The notes under the pieces were generated by a model. The model was not told the DNA's origin. It searched no databases and worked only from the letters and a program-made list of their open reading frames with translations. Of a stretch of DNA of 64,000 nt, positions 1 to 9,296 are shown one piece after another. The stretch lies in NCBI GenBank assembly GCA_002753225.1, contig PDZS01000010.1, positions 1 through 64,000 of the forward strand, in the 5' to 3' direction. A program made the position numbers and the translations under genes. Numbering within the stretch: position 1 is the stretch's first letter; each line of letters opens with the position of its first letter. The DNA comes from Deltaproteobacteria bacterium YD0425bin51. GTDB lineage: Bacteria; Desulfobacterota; Desulfobacteria; Desulfobacterales; YD0425bin51.

Positions 1-82
1 TTACATCATTTATACATCCGCAAAGGTCAGAGCCAGGTATTTTGTATTTATTGATACCTACTAAAAGAGCTTTGTTTTTCAT
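1..82 (-). CDS. Caspase/metacaspase-like (peptidase C14) protein, N-terminal fragment running off the window
   Basis: Reverse complement from the ATG at 82 reads MKNKALLVGINKYKIPGSDLCGCINDV, typical of the first strand of bacterial caspase-like p20 domains (ALLVGIxxY...L.GCxNDV). Purine-rich RBS (GAAAGGA) upstream. Not in the ORF track because it is truncated. Confidence 0.75.
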   Translation of the reverse strand, partial: MKNKALLVGINKYKIPGSDLCGCINDV

Positions 83-203
83 ATTTTTTTTTCCTTTCTA
101 TAGTTTAAAAAATTAAGAGTTAAAGAATATTAAATTATTTTTATATATCAAAAAGATAGATTGTGTAGCAAGCAAAATGGGAATATTTTAATCAAAAATG
201 GTC

Positions 204-232
204 TTGACATCAAATAATGTTAAATATACAAT
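204..232 (+). promoter_or_regulatory. Putative sigma70 promoter
   Basis: TTGACA (204-209), 17-nt spacer, TACAAT (227-232), upstream of the plus-strand locus. Confidence 0.6.
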
Positions 233-310
233 TTATATTTATTCTATGTTAGAATCTAAATTTATTATGAAGTTCGTAAGTATATTTTGGGAAAAAGAAG
301 TCTTTTCACC

Positions 311-330
311 CAAATAGCGGTAGCTATTTG
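311..330 (+). promoter_or_regulatory. ops-like element (RfaH/NusG-paralog recruitment site)
   Basis: CAAATAGC-GGTA-GCTATTTG: perfect 8-bp inverted repeat with GGTA loop, containing the ops core GCGGTAGC (317-324). Lies in the leader of a long polysaccharide locus with an RfaH-like gene. Confidence 0.65.
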
Positions 331-363
331 TAAAAATATTTAAGAGCGTTTGAGAGAAAGGTT

Positions 364-783
364 ATGGGGGAAATTAAAGTCAAAATCATATTGGAAAATG
401 CTGTTGACAGATATTTGTGCTCAGAAAAAAAAATTATGGAATATGAAATTAGGAAATATCAGACAGAAGCAATTGTTGATACCGGTGCTGTAATGTTAAT
501 GGTCCCTCAGGATGTTGTTGAAGAGATAGGATTGCAAATACAACGAACTGTTATTGTTACTTATGCAGATGAAAGAAAAGACGAGAGAAAAATCGCGGGT
601 CCTGTTTTAATAAGAATTGGTAAAAGATTTATGAATACTGATTGTGTTGTTGGTCCTCCTGAAAGCGAAGCATTAATAGGACAAGTTGTTTTAGAAGAGC
701 TTGATTTGATTGCTGATTGTCAAAATCAAACACTTATAAATAGACCTGGATCTCCAATTTACCCATCCCTAAAAATGAAATAA
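364..783 (+). CDS. Clan AA (retropepsin-like) aspartic protease
   Basis: Catalytic-type motif AIVDTGAVMLMVPQDV; RBS AGAAAGG upstream. Confidence 0.75.
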   Translation: MGEIKVKIILENAVDRYLCSEKKIMEYEIRKYQTEAIVDTGAVMLMVPQDVVEEIGLQIQRTVIVTYADERKDERKIAGPVLIRIGKRFMNTDCVVGPPESEALIGQVVLEELDLIADCQNQTLINRPGSPIYPSLKMK

Positions 784-812
784 CTCATAAGCCTATAAGT
801 ATTTTTTTTATC
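784..812 (+). terminator. Weak candidate hairpin-T-tract terminator between the aspartic protease and rfaH-like gene
   Basis: ACTCATA-AGCC-TATAAGT imperfect stem followed by ATTTTTTTTATC. Confidence 0.3.
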
Positions 813-910
813 AAGGGCAAAGCATTGATAACCAAACTATAGAAGTAAGACATAACAATTTTAGACTTATACGATATTATATTTTATTAAGAAGTTATTT
901 TAGTTTTAAT

Positions 911-1438
911 TTGTTAAGTGAAAAAGTGAATGATCGTAGTTGGTTTGCTGTTCAGACTAAAATGAATAAGGAGTTTTTGGCAAAAGAGAATTATCTTCGC
1001 CAAGGCTATATTGTTTATTTGCCTATAATTTATAAAGAAAGACGTCATGCAAGACGTGTTGATAAAGTTGTGAGACCTTTTTTCCCTAGATATTTATTCC
1101 TGAATCTTACTGAGTCAGAAAAAAATTGGCAGACCATAAATAGCACAATAGGTGTAATTGGTGCAGTCCATTTTGGTAAGCAATATCCTAGTGTGCCAGA
1201 CTTTGTTATTGAACAGTTAAAACTTCGCGAGAACGAAAATGGATTTATTGATTTTTCAGCAAAGAATTTTCAGTCATTGAAAAAGGGAGCAAAGGTTGAA
1301 TTAACAATAGAGGGAGTTGACAATTTAAATGCTATATTTATTGAGAATGTTGGTAAAAATAGAGCTATTATTCTCATAGAAATGTTACGCACGCAAGTAA
1401 TTGCAACTGTCCCTTTTGACAGGATACATATAAAATAA
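911..1438 (+). CDS. rfaH: NusG-family processive antiterminator, RfaH-like (TTG start)
   Basis: WFAVQTKMNKEFLAKENYLRQGYIVYLPIIYKERRHARR...PFFPRYLFLNL, NGN-domain pattern; C-terminal KOW-like segment. Confidence 0.8.
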   Translation: MLSEKVNDRSWFAVQTKMNKEFLAKENYLRQGYIVYLPIIYKERRHARRVDKVVRPFFPRYLFLNLTESEKNWQTINSTIGVIGAVHFGKQYPSVPDFVIEQLKLRENENGFIDFSAKNFQSLKKGAKVELTIEGVDNLNAIFIENVGKNRAIILIEMLRTQVIATVPFDRIHIK

Positions 1439-1644
1439 ATGCATTATTTTTCATAAATATCAGGATAGATCCTTATATAATATAGTATTTTCAATAAATT
1501 ATTTTTTGTCATTTTTTTGAAAATATTAAAAAAGTTGAAACTAATTTGCATTTTTTTATCATGATTATGTTTTTTAGAGATTAGGGTAAAATTTGAGGAT
1601 ATATACTTAAGGTTAGACGCTAAAAAGCTTTAGGAGATTAGGGA

Positions 1645-2682
1645 ATGTTAAATGGGAGCAATATTTTAATTACTGGAGGTACTGGCTCATTTGGGAAAAA
1701 GTTTGTCCAGTTTGTAATTGGGCATTATAAGCCGGAAAAACTTATTATTTTCAGTCGTGATGAGTTGAAACAATTTGAAATGCAGCAAAGATGGAATACG
1801 AAAGAATATCCTTTTATTCGATATTTTTTAGGCGATGTGCGTGACCGAGATAGATTAAAGCGAGCTTTTTCGGGCATAGATTATGTTGTCCATGCAGCGG
1901 CATTAAAGCAGGTCCCAGCAGCTGAATATAACCCCCAAGAGTGTATTAAGACTAACATTCTTGGTGCTATGAACATAATTGATGCTGCCTTGACTTGTGG
2001 TGTGAAAAAAGTTGTGGCTCTTTCTACAGATAAGGCTTGTAATCCCATTAACCTATATGGCGCGACAAAATTATGTTCGGATAAGCTTTTTGTGGCTGCA
2101 AATGTATATGGAGGATTTGAGGGTACTAAATTTAGCGTTGTAAGATATGGAAACGTGGTTGGGAGTAGAGGGTCCGTTGTACCATTTTTCAAAGAACGTA
2201 TGAAGACTGGTAAATTACCTATTACTGATGCAAGGATGACTAGGTTTTGGTTAACTCTTTCTCAAGGTGCTGAATTTGTATTAAAATGTATAGAGCTAGG
2301 TCAGGGAGGAGAGATTTTTATCCCTAAAATTTCTTCTATGAAAATTACTGAGTTAGCTAAGGCGATATGTCCTGATTGTGAAATGGAAATAATTGGGATA
2401 AGACCTGGAGAGAAATTACATGAGATGCTTATAAGTGAGGATGAAGCCAGGAATGCAGTTGAGTTTGAGGAATGTTTTGTCATTCAGCCACATGAGCACA
2501 AGAGGAAAAAGCTTTTGGCTATCAAAGATAATGGGAAACCTTGCCCCGAAGGTTTTTTGTATTCATCTGACAAGAATCCTGTTTTCATGAGTATAGATGA
2601 ACTAAAAAAACTTTTGGTTGAAATAGAAGATGATTTCAGTATCGAAAGGAATAGATGGTCACTCAAAGATATTCCATTATAA
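1645..2682 (+). CDS. pseB: UDP-GlcNAc 4,6-dehydratase (inverting), PseB-like
   Basis: ILITGGTGSFGKKFVQ; FSRDELKQFEMQQRW; YGATKLCSDKLF; strong PseB signature. Confidence 0.88.
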   Translation: MLNGSNILITGGTGSFGKKFVQFVIGHYKPEKLIIFSRDELKQFEMQQRWNTKEYPFIRYFLGDVRDRDRLKRAFSGIDYVVHAAALKQVPAAEYNPQECIKTNILGAMNIIDAALTCGVKKVVALSTDKACNPINLYGATKLCSDKLFVAANVYGGFEGTKFSVVRYGNVVGSRGSVVPFFKERMKTGKLPITDARMTRFWLTLSQGAEFVLKCIELGQGGEIFIPKISSMKITELAKAICPDCEMEIIGIRPGEKLHEMLISEDEARNAVEFEECFVIQPHEHKRKKLLAIKDNGKPCPEGFLYSSDKNPVFMSIDELKKLLVEIEDDFSIERNRWSLKDIPL

Positions 2683-2718
2683 TATATAATAGTATAAAAA
2701 TGATTTTAGAAATTACAG

Positions 2719-4833
2719 ATGAAATATAATATACTAATAACAGGTGTTAGTGGGCTTCTTGGCAATAATTTAGCCTTTTACTTAAGAAATAATAATAAGG
2801 TAGAAGGAATATATCATTTTCACCCAGTAGCTATTCCTGGAGTAAAAACTTTTAATATAGATTTAATTGATTATTTAGAAACAAGAAGGCTTATAAGTCG
2901 ACTTAATCCTAATTTGGTTATTCATTGCGCATCTAGGACAGATGTTGATAAGATGGAAGTGGAAAAGGAAGATGCATGGCAATCCAATGTCCTTACCACA
3001 CGTGTCCTTTTAGATGCTTTGAGGGATATAGATGCAAAATTTGTTTATATTTCAACAGATTCAGTTTATTCTGGCGAGGGAGGCCCTTTCAAAGAAACCG
3101 GGCCTGTTATGCCATGTAATTGGTATGGAAAAACAAAGCTTGAAAGTGAAAGACTGGTTTTATGCCGTGAAAACTCACTCATTTTGAGGACAAATCTTTA
3201 TGGGTGGAATATTCAGAACAAAGAAAGTCTATCTGAATGGTTTTTAAAGAGACTCCAAAAGAATCAGAAGACTGTGGGATTTTCAGACGCTCTGTTTTCT
3301 TCAATTTACTCTTTTCTATTAGCAGAAATATTATACAAATGTGTAGAGAAAAATCTTAAGGGCGTCTATAATTGTGGCTGCAGAGATTCTTGTACTAAGA
3401 GTGAATTTGGGAAAATGATTGCAGAGTGCTTTGGTTATAACCCAGCTCTAATTATGCCTGTTAGTATGGATGACGCAGGCTTGAAAGCTAAAAGAGGCAA
3501 AGACCTTAGCCTATGTGTAGATAGCTTGGAGAAGGATCTTGGAGAAAATCTTCCAACTATGATAGATAGCCTCAAGAGATTTTTCAGTGATTGGGAGAAG
3601 GGTATCCCTGAGCAAATTAAGCACAGTTTATCAGAAAAACCGATAGGAATGTTTTACCCTGTTAGGGAAGATATACATTATGGAGGACAAGCAATAGATC
3701 AAACTGATATCAATGCTGTCGTTCATGTTTTAAAATCTCAATATTTAACCCAGGGGAGTGAAGTAGCTAATTTCGAAGAAGAGGTGTTTGAATATGTAGG
3801 AGCAAAGTTTGCTATTGCTGTTAATTCTGGTACAGCAGCACTTCATCTCGCATGTCTTGCTTGTGATATTAAACCAGGAGATGAAGGAATAACTTCTCCT
3901 ATTACTTTTATAGCTTCAGCGAACAGCATGGCATACTGCGGAGCTAATATTCGTTTTGCAGATATCGATCCGCATACTTACAATATTTCTCCTTCTGAAC
4001 TCGAATATAGAATCACAAAAAATACTAAAGTTGTAATTCCAGTGCATTTTGCAGGACAGAGCTGTGATATGGAAGAAATAAGGTCTATTGTTTCAAAAAA
4101 GGAGAAGCTTTTTGGACACAAGATATACATTATTGAAGATGCGAGCCATGCACTTGGGTCATTTTATAAAGGAAAGAAGGTAGGATGCTGCGATTACTCA
4201 GATGCTTCTGTTTTCAGCTTTCATCCTGTTAAGCACATTACTACTGGAGAGGGAGGAATGGTTGTAACTAATGATAAAGAGTTAGCAGTAAAAATTCGTA
4301 ATCTAAGGACACATGGAATGATAAAAGATCCAGAGGTAATGTCTCAGAATCCAGGTCCATGGTATTATGAACAACAAGAACTAGGATATAACTATAGAAT
4401 TACTGATTTTCAATCTGCATTGGGAAGGTCTCAACTTAAAAAAATGACATGGTTTGCTGCACGTCGGCGTATGATTGTCGAATCATATAATCGAGCATTT
4501 GATGGAGTTCCTTTTGTTACAACTCCGTTTGAAGATAGTAAGTGTCATAGTAATTTTCATCTTTACGTGTTACTTATTGATTTTGAGTCAATGAAAAAAA
4601 ATAGAGCGAATTACATGTCAGAACTTAAAGATAGGGGAATTCAAACACAGGTTCATTATATTCCTATTCATTTACAGCCTTTCTACCAAAAAAAATATCA
4701 AACAAAAAAAGGCGATTTTCCAATATCTGAAGCCTATTATGATAGATGTTTATCCATACCTCTTTATCCAGGAATGGCTGATTTTGATTTTGAAAAAGTG
4801 ATTTATGAAATAAAGGAAAGGATGAAGCGATGA
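2719..4833 (+). CDS. Fusion: N-terminal RmlD-like NAD(P) sugar reductase + C-terminal PseC-like DegT/DnrJ/EryC1 aminotransferase
   Basis: N-term NILITGVSGLLGNNLAFYL...YISTDSVYSGEGGPFKE..WYGKTKLESE; C-term NSGTAALHLACLA, VFSFHPVKHITTGEGGMVVTN in one uninterrupted 704-aa ORF. Confidence 0.85.
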   Translation: MKYNILITGVSGLLGNNLAFYLRNNNKVEGIYHFHPVAIPGVKTFNIDLIDYLETRRLISRLNPNLVIHCASRTDVDKMEVEKEDAWQSNVLTTRVLLDALRDIDAKFVYISTDSVYSGEGGPFKETGPVMPCNWYGKTKLESERLVLCRENSLILRTNLYGWNIQNKESLSEWFLKRLQKNQKTVGFSDALFSSIYSFLLAEILYKCVEKNLKGVYNCGCRDSCTKSEFGKMIAECFGYNPALIMPVSMDDAGLKAKRGKDLSLCVDSLEKDLGENLPTMIDSLKRFFSDWEKGIPEQIKHSLSEKPIGMFYPVREDIHYGGQAIDQTDINAVVHVLKSQYLTQGSEVANFEEEVFEYVGAKFAIAVNSGTAALHLACLACDIKPGDEGITSPITFIASANSMAYCGANIRFADIDPHTYNISPSELEYRITKNTKVVIPVHFAGQSCDMEEIRSIVSKKEKLFGHKIYIIEDASHALGSFYKGKKVGCCDYSDASVFSFHPVKHITTGEGGMVVTNDKELAVKIRNLRTHGMIKDPEVMSQNPGPWYYEQQELGYNYRITDFQSALGRSQLKKMTWFAARRRMIVESYNRAFDGVPFVTTPFEDSKCHSNFHLYVLLIDFESMKKNRANYMSELKDRGIQTQVHYIPIHLQPFYQKKYQTKKGDFPISEAYYDRCLSIPLYPGMADFDFEKVIYEIKERMKR

Positions 4834-6149
4834 AGTTAAATCTTAAAAAAAGTCTCGATATGCAGAATAGAGCCAGAAATTGTATCCCAGGAATGACGCA
4901 ACTCCTATCTAAGAGGCCTGATATGTTTGCTCCAGGCGTCTGGCCTGGTTATTTCAGTCATGCTAAAGGAGCAGAAGTTTGGGACCTTGACGGAAATCAT
5001 TATATTGATATGAGTATAGCAGGAATAGGTGCTAATGTATTGGGATATTCAGATATTGATGTAAATGAAGCAGTAAAAAAATCTATTGATAATGGAACGA
5101 GTTGTTCTCTCAATTGCACTGAAGAAGTAGAATTAGCGGATCTTCTCTGTGAACTTCATCCATGGGCAGAAATGGTTCGATTTGCTCGAACAGGAGGAGA
5201 GTCTATGGCTATAGCAATTCGAATTGCACGTGCCTACACAGGGAAAGACAAAATAGCATTTTGTGGTTATCATGGATGGCATGACTGGTATTTATCAGCA
5301 AATCTTGAAACAGATACACTTGGGAATCATTTGTTGGCTGGACTTGATCCAGCTGGAGTTCCAAAAGGGCTTGCTGGAACAGCAATACCTTTCCGTTACA
5401 ATCAAATAGAAGAACTTCAGGCTATAGTAATGCAGCATAAAGAAGAAATTGCAGCAATTGTAATGGAACCGATTCGCAGCGAACAACCTAAGCAAGGTTT
5501 TTTTGATGAAGTTCGTGCTATAGCAAATGAAATTGGAGCTGTATTTGTAATCGATGAAATTTCTGCAGGATTTAGAATGAATACTGGAGGAGCACATCTT
5601 CTGTTAGGTATTTCTCCTGATATAGCCGTTTTTTCTAAGGCTTTGGGCAATGGTTATCCTATAGCGGCAGTTATAGGAAAAAGAGATATAATGGATGCTG
5701 CCCAAAAAACATTTATCAGCAGCACTAATTGGACTGAACGTATAGGCCCTACTGCTGCTATTGCAATGATTGAAAAACATAGAAAATTGAATGTTGGAAA
5801 ATATTTAATAGAAATCGGGAATCTTGTTCAGAATGGATGGAAGAATCTTAGTGAAAAAAATGATTTAAAAATTAATATTGGAGGTATTCCTCCTCTGAGT
5901 CATTTTATTTTTCAAGGTAATAATCCATTAGCAATGAAGTCGCTATTTGTGCAATTGATGCTTGAAAAAGGTTTCTTAGCTTCAACATTATTCTATTCTA
6001 TGTATGCCCACACATCTGAACATGTAGATGTCTATTTGAAATCAGTAGATAAAGCATTTGCAGAAATATCAGATGCTTGTCATTCAGGTGATTTAGAAAA
6101 AAGAATGAAAGGTAAACCTGCAAGTTCAGGTTTTAAAAGATTAAATTAG
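4830..6149 (+). CDS. Class III PLP aminotransferase, glutamate-1-semialdehyde aminotransferase-like
   Basis: VFVIDEISAGFRM..., VFSKALGNGYPIAAVIG; ATGA overlap with upstream gene. Confidence 0.85.
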   Translation: MKLNLKKSLDMQNRARNCIPGMTQLLSKRPDMFAPGVWPGYFSHAKGAEVWDLDGNHYIDMSIAGIGANVLGYSDIDVNEAVKKSIDNGTSCSLNCTEEVELADLLCELHPWAEMVRFARTGGESMAIAIRIARAYTGKDKIAFCGYHGWHDWYLSANLETDTLGNHLLAGLDPAGVPKGLAGTAIPFRYNQIEELQAIVMQHKEEIAAIVMEPIRSEQPKQGFFDEVRAIANEIGAVFVIDEISAGFRMNTGGAHLLLGISPDIAVFSKALGNGYPIAAVIGKRDIMDAAQKTFISSTNWTERIGPTAAIAMIEKHRKLNVGKYLIEIGNLVQNGWKNLSEKNDLKINIGGIPPLSHFIFQGNNPLAMKSLFVQLMLEKGFLASTLFYSMYAHTSEHVDVYLKSVDKAFAEISDACHSGDLEKRMKGKPASSGFKRLN

Positions 6150-6158
6150 ATTAATTAT

Positions 6159-7034
6159 ATGCTAGTTCTTGGAACAGTTCAACTTGGGATTCCCTATGGA
6201 ATTGCTAATAGTACAGGTCAACCAAGTCAAAAAGTTGCTACCTCTATTATTGCCGAAGCGTGGAAGAATGGAATCTGTGAATTCGATACAGCGCAGGGTT
6301 ATGGTATTAGCGAAAGTGTGTTGGGAATTGCTTTTTCAGAACTTGGAATTAACACCAAAGTTCGTGTAATAAGTAAATTTAATCCCCAGATAGATCATCT
6401 TGATCAAGATGCTATGTTAAATGCCATTGAAGCATCTATAGAAAGGCTTCGAATTTCTAAATTATATGGGATAATGCTACATCGGGAAGAATTATTATCT
6501 TTATGGAATAAGGGTTTATTTGAAGTCCTTAAGAAATTTGTACTCACTAATAAAGCTGAACGAATAGGTATATCTGTTTATACTCCAGAAATTGCTATTG
6601 AGGCTCTACAAACAGATGGAATAGATATGATACAGATTCCTGCTAATATATTTGATAGGAGATTTGAAAATGCAGGAGTCTTTCAATTAGCAGAAAAAAA
6701 GAAGAAAGAAGTATTTATAAGAAGTGTTTTTCTTCAAGGGTTGTTATTGATGGATATCAGTATGATTCCTAAAAAAATGTCCTTTGCTATTCCTTATATC
6801 GAAAAAGTTGATAAACTTTCAAAAGAACTTAGATTAACAAGGCATGAAATTGCATTTGGTTATATTAAATCAGCAATACCTTCAGCAAAAATTGTTTTTG
6901 GAGCAGAGACTAAAGAACAAGTTATTGAAAATTTATCAGCATGGCAAAAAGATGTGTCGGCATTTTTATCTGAAAAAGTTAAAGCAATTTTCCCAAATGT
7001 TGATGAAAAGTTATTGAATCCTAGTTTATGGTGA
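6159..7034 (+). CDS. Aldo/keto reductase family protein
   Basis: LGTVQLGIPYGIAN..., FDTAQGYGISESVLG, C-terminal KIVFGAETKEQVIEN. Confidence 0.82.
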   Translation: MLVLGTVQLGIPYGIANSTGQPSQKVATSIIAEAWKNGICEFDTAQGYGISESVLGIAFSELGINTKVRVISKFNPQIDHLDQDAMLNAIEASIERLRISKLYGIMLHREELLSLWNKGLFEVLKKFVLTNKAERIGISVYTPEIAIEALQTDGIDMIQIPANIFDRRFENAGVFQLAEKKKKEVFIRSVFLQGLLLMDISMIPKKMSFAIPYIEKVDKLSKELRLTRHEIAFGYIKSAIPSAKIVFGAETKEQVIENLSAWQKDVSAFLSEKVKAIFPNVDEKLLNPSLW

Positions 7035-7050
7035 AAGGTCGTTAAAGTTT

Positions 7051-7464
7051 TTGGAAAATTTTTTTAATTCAAGAATATTGATAGTAATTTATCTTTTGAT
7101 GACTGGTATTTGGGGAGTTCTTATGAAGGTTGCCTCATCTCATTTGAATCCATATACAATGTCGTTTATTGCACTTACAAGTGCGTGGATTACAGTGGGG
7201 GTTATATCCTTCTCTAAATTAAACTGGCAGTCTAACTTTGGAATTATAATGTCTGTTACATGTGGATTTTTAGGCGGTGTAGCTTCATTGCTCTTTTATC
7301 ATATTCTAAAAAAAATGCCTGCAAGTGTTGTCATTCCAGTAAGTTCTTTATCTATGGTCGTTACAGTTATCTTGTCATATTTTTTTCTTTGCGAACCTAT
7401 TGGTGTTAAAAAAGTTTTAGGCATTGTTTTGGGTTTACTTGCAATAGCTCTATTAACTACTTAA
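7051..7464 (+). CDS. EamA/DMT-type small membrane transporter (TTG start)
   Basis: 137 aa, four hydrophobic segments; VVIPVSSLSMVVTVILSYFFLCEPIGVKKVLGIVLGLLAI. Confidence 0.65.
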   Translation: MENFFNSRILIVIYLLMTGIWGVLMKVASSHLNPYTMSFIALTSAWITVGVISFSKLNWQSNFGIIMSVTCGFLGGVASLLFYHILKKMPASVVIPVSSLSMVVTVILSYFFLCEPIGVKKVLGIVLGLLAIALLTT

Positions 7465-7474
7465 AGGAGATAAA

Positions 7475-8471
7475 ATGATTGATAAATCAAAGACATTTAT
7501 TATTTGTGAGCTATCACAGACACATGAAGGATCTTTGCCACTGGCTAAAATGCTAGTAAAAGCAGCGGCAATAGCAAAAGCAGATGCAGTAAAAATACAA
7601 ATATTTTCAGCAGATGAATTGGCTGTTCCTTCCTAGTAAATACTTCGAGCTATTTAAAAAGTTGGAGTGGCCTGAAGATAATTGGAAAGAGCTTGTAGAT
7701 TATGCTCATGAGCAGGGTATTAAATTTTTTGCAGATGTTTTTGGTACTTGTACTGCAGACATGTTACTAAGGATTGGTGTAGATGGCTTAAAAATTCACG
7801 GTACTGATATGCGTAATACAAGACTACTCAAACATTTGGCTTATATTAACTTGCCTCAATTGCTTTCTTTAGGAGGTGGTAATATTGAAGAAGCAAAGCG
7901 AGCTCTTACACTCCTTAAATATGGTGATAAAAAAGTACCAATTATTCTCATGCATGGGATTCAAAGCTATCCAATTCGTGTTGAAGACACAAATTTTGGT
8001 AAAATGATTTATTTCAGAGATCAATTAAGCCTTCCCGTAGGTTTCGCTGATCATATCGATGGAGATCACCCTCTAAATTTTGGGCTTTGCGCTATGGCCA
8101 TTGGACTAGGCGCTAAGGTAATTGAAAAGAATATTACAATAAGTCGCGTCCTTAAAATTGAAGATTATGAGTCAGCGCTTATTCCTGATGATTTTATTAA
8201 GTTTGAAGAAAATATAAGAGGTTTGGAAGCTGCTATTGGCAATTATGGTGATGACCTGAATGAAGCAGAAAAAAAAAATCGAGTTGGAACGCGAAAACAT
8301 ATTGTAGCATTATTGCCAATAAAAGCAGGACAATTGATAGGAGAGAAATACCTTACATTACTAAGAACTCATTCTGAAAGGAACTCGTCTAATTTTGAGG
8401 AAGTTATTGGTAAGAAAGCCAATAGAGATTATGATATAAACGAAGCTATTGTTGCTGAAGATCTTATTTGA
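7475..8471 (+). pseudogene. NeuB/SpsE-type N-acetylneuraminate synthase family gene with a frameshift near 7625
   Basis: Frame from 7475 gives MIDKSKTFIICELSQTHEGSLPLAKMLVKAAAIAKADAVKIQIFSADELAVPS*; homology continues in another frame as SKYFELFKKLEWPEDNW...GFADHIDGDHPLNFGLCAMAIGLGAKVIEKNIT. Joining needs a 1-nt shift at CCTTCCTAG. Confidence 0.8.
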
Positions 8472-8523
8472 TTAACGTAGAAATTGTATTTAATGAATAA
8501 ATGGAGCAAAAAGGAGCAAAAAC

Positions 8524-9273
8524 ATGAGAAAGTTAATTGCAGCACTTGCATGTAGGAGTGGCGGATCTCGATTATATGGGAAACCAATGCAGAATTTAGA
8601 TATTGAAAAAGGTATATCTGTTCTTCAATATATAATTAACTGTGTAAAAAGATTTCCAACAATAAATGAGATAGTTCTTGGAATTTCTGAAGGACTGGAT
8701 AATCTAATTTATACTTCAATTGCTAAGAAAAATAATATTTTTTATATAATTGGAGATGAAAATGATGTTCTTTGTAGGTTGATCCAATGTGCAGATAGAT
8801 GTCAGGCAACTGACATATTTAGACTTACGACTGAATCTCCATTTATTTATTTTGAAGCAATAGAGGAGGCATGGAGAGAACATGTAAATGGAAATTATGA
8901 TTTTTCATCGCTTGACAACCTCCCAAATGGTTCAGGGTTTGAAATAATAAAACTTGATGCATATAAAACTTCTCACTATAATGGTGAAGAACGGCACAGA
9001 TCAGAACTATGCAGTCTATATATTCGTGAAAACAAAGAAAAGTTTAAAATAAAATATATAGATATACCTAAATCAATAAAACGTACAGATATTCGTTTAA
9101 CTATAGATTATCCAGAAGATTTAATTTTATGCCGTGCGGTTTATAAGCATTTCGAGCAGATAGCTCCCCTTATACCTCTTGCCAATATAATTGCTTATTT
9201 GGATGATAACCCTAAATTAAAAGCTCTTGTGGACCCATTTATTGAAGAAGGTTTAAAGACAATGTATCTGTAG
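8524..9273 (+). CDS. SpsF-type cytidylyltransferase (probable CMP-nonulosonate synthetase)
   Basis: IAALACRSGGSRLYGKPMQNL; ENDVLCRLIQCA; RLTIDYPEDLIL. Confidence 0.78.
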   Translation: MRKLIAALACRSGGSRLYGKPMQNLDIEKGISVLQYIINCVKRFPTINEIVLGISEGLDNLIYTSIAKKNNIFYIIGDENDVLCRLIQCADRCQATDIFRLTTESPFIYFEAIEEAWREHVNGNYDFSSLDNLPNGSGFEIIKLDAYKTSHYNGEERHRSELCSLYIRENKEKFKIKYIDIPKSIKRTDIRLTIDYPEDLILCRAVYKHFEQIAPLIPLANIIAYLDDNPKLKALVDPFIEEGLKTMYL

Positions 9274-9296
9274 ATTTGAATTTATAGAGCAATTAC

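Noticed and set aside
1881-2666. Minus-strand ORFs of 60-103 aa opposite pseB, and similar antisense ORFs elsewhere (e.g. 5295-5650, 23183-23548, 48188-48769, 60122-60430)
   Set aside because: They lie wholly inside well-supported plus-strand genes and show no recognisable motifs.
7600-7640. Programmed +1 frameshift in the NeuB-like gene
   Set aside because: No prfB-like slippery site or stimulatory signal that I can see; a single-base insertion or sequencing error is simpler.
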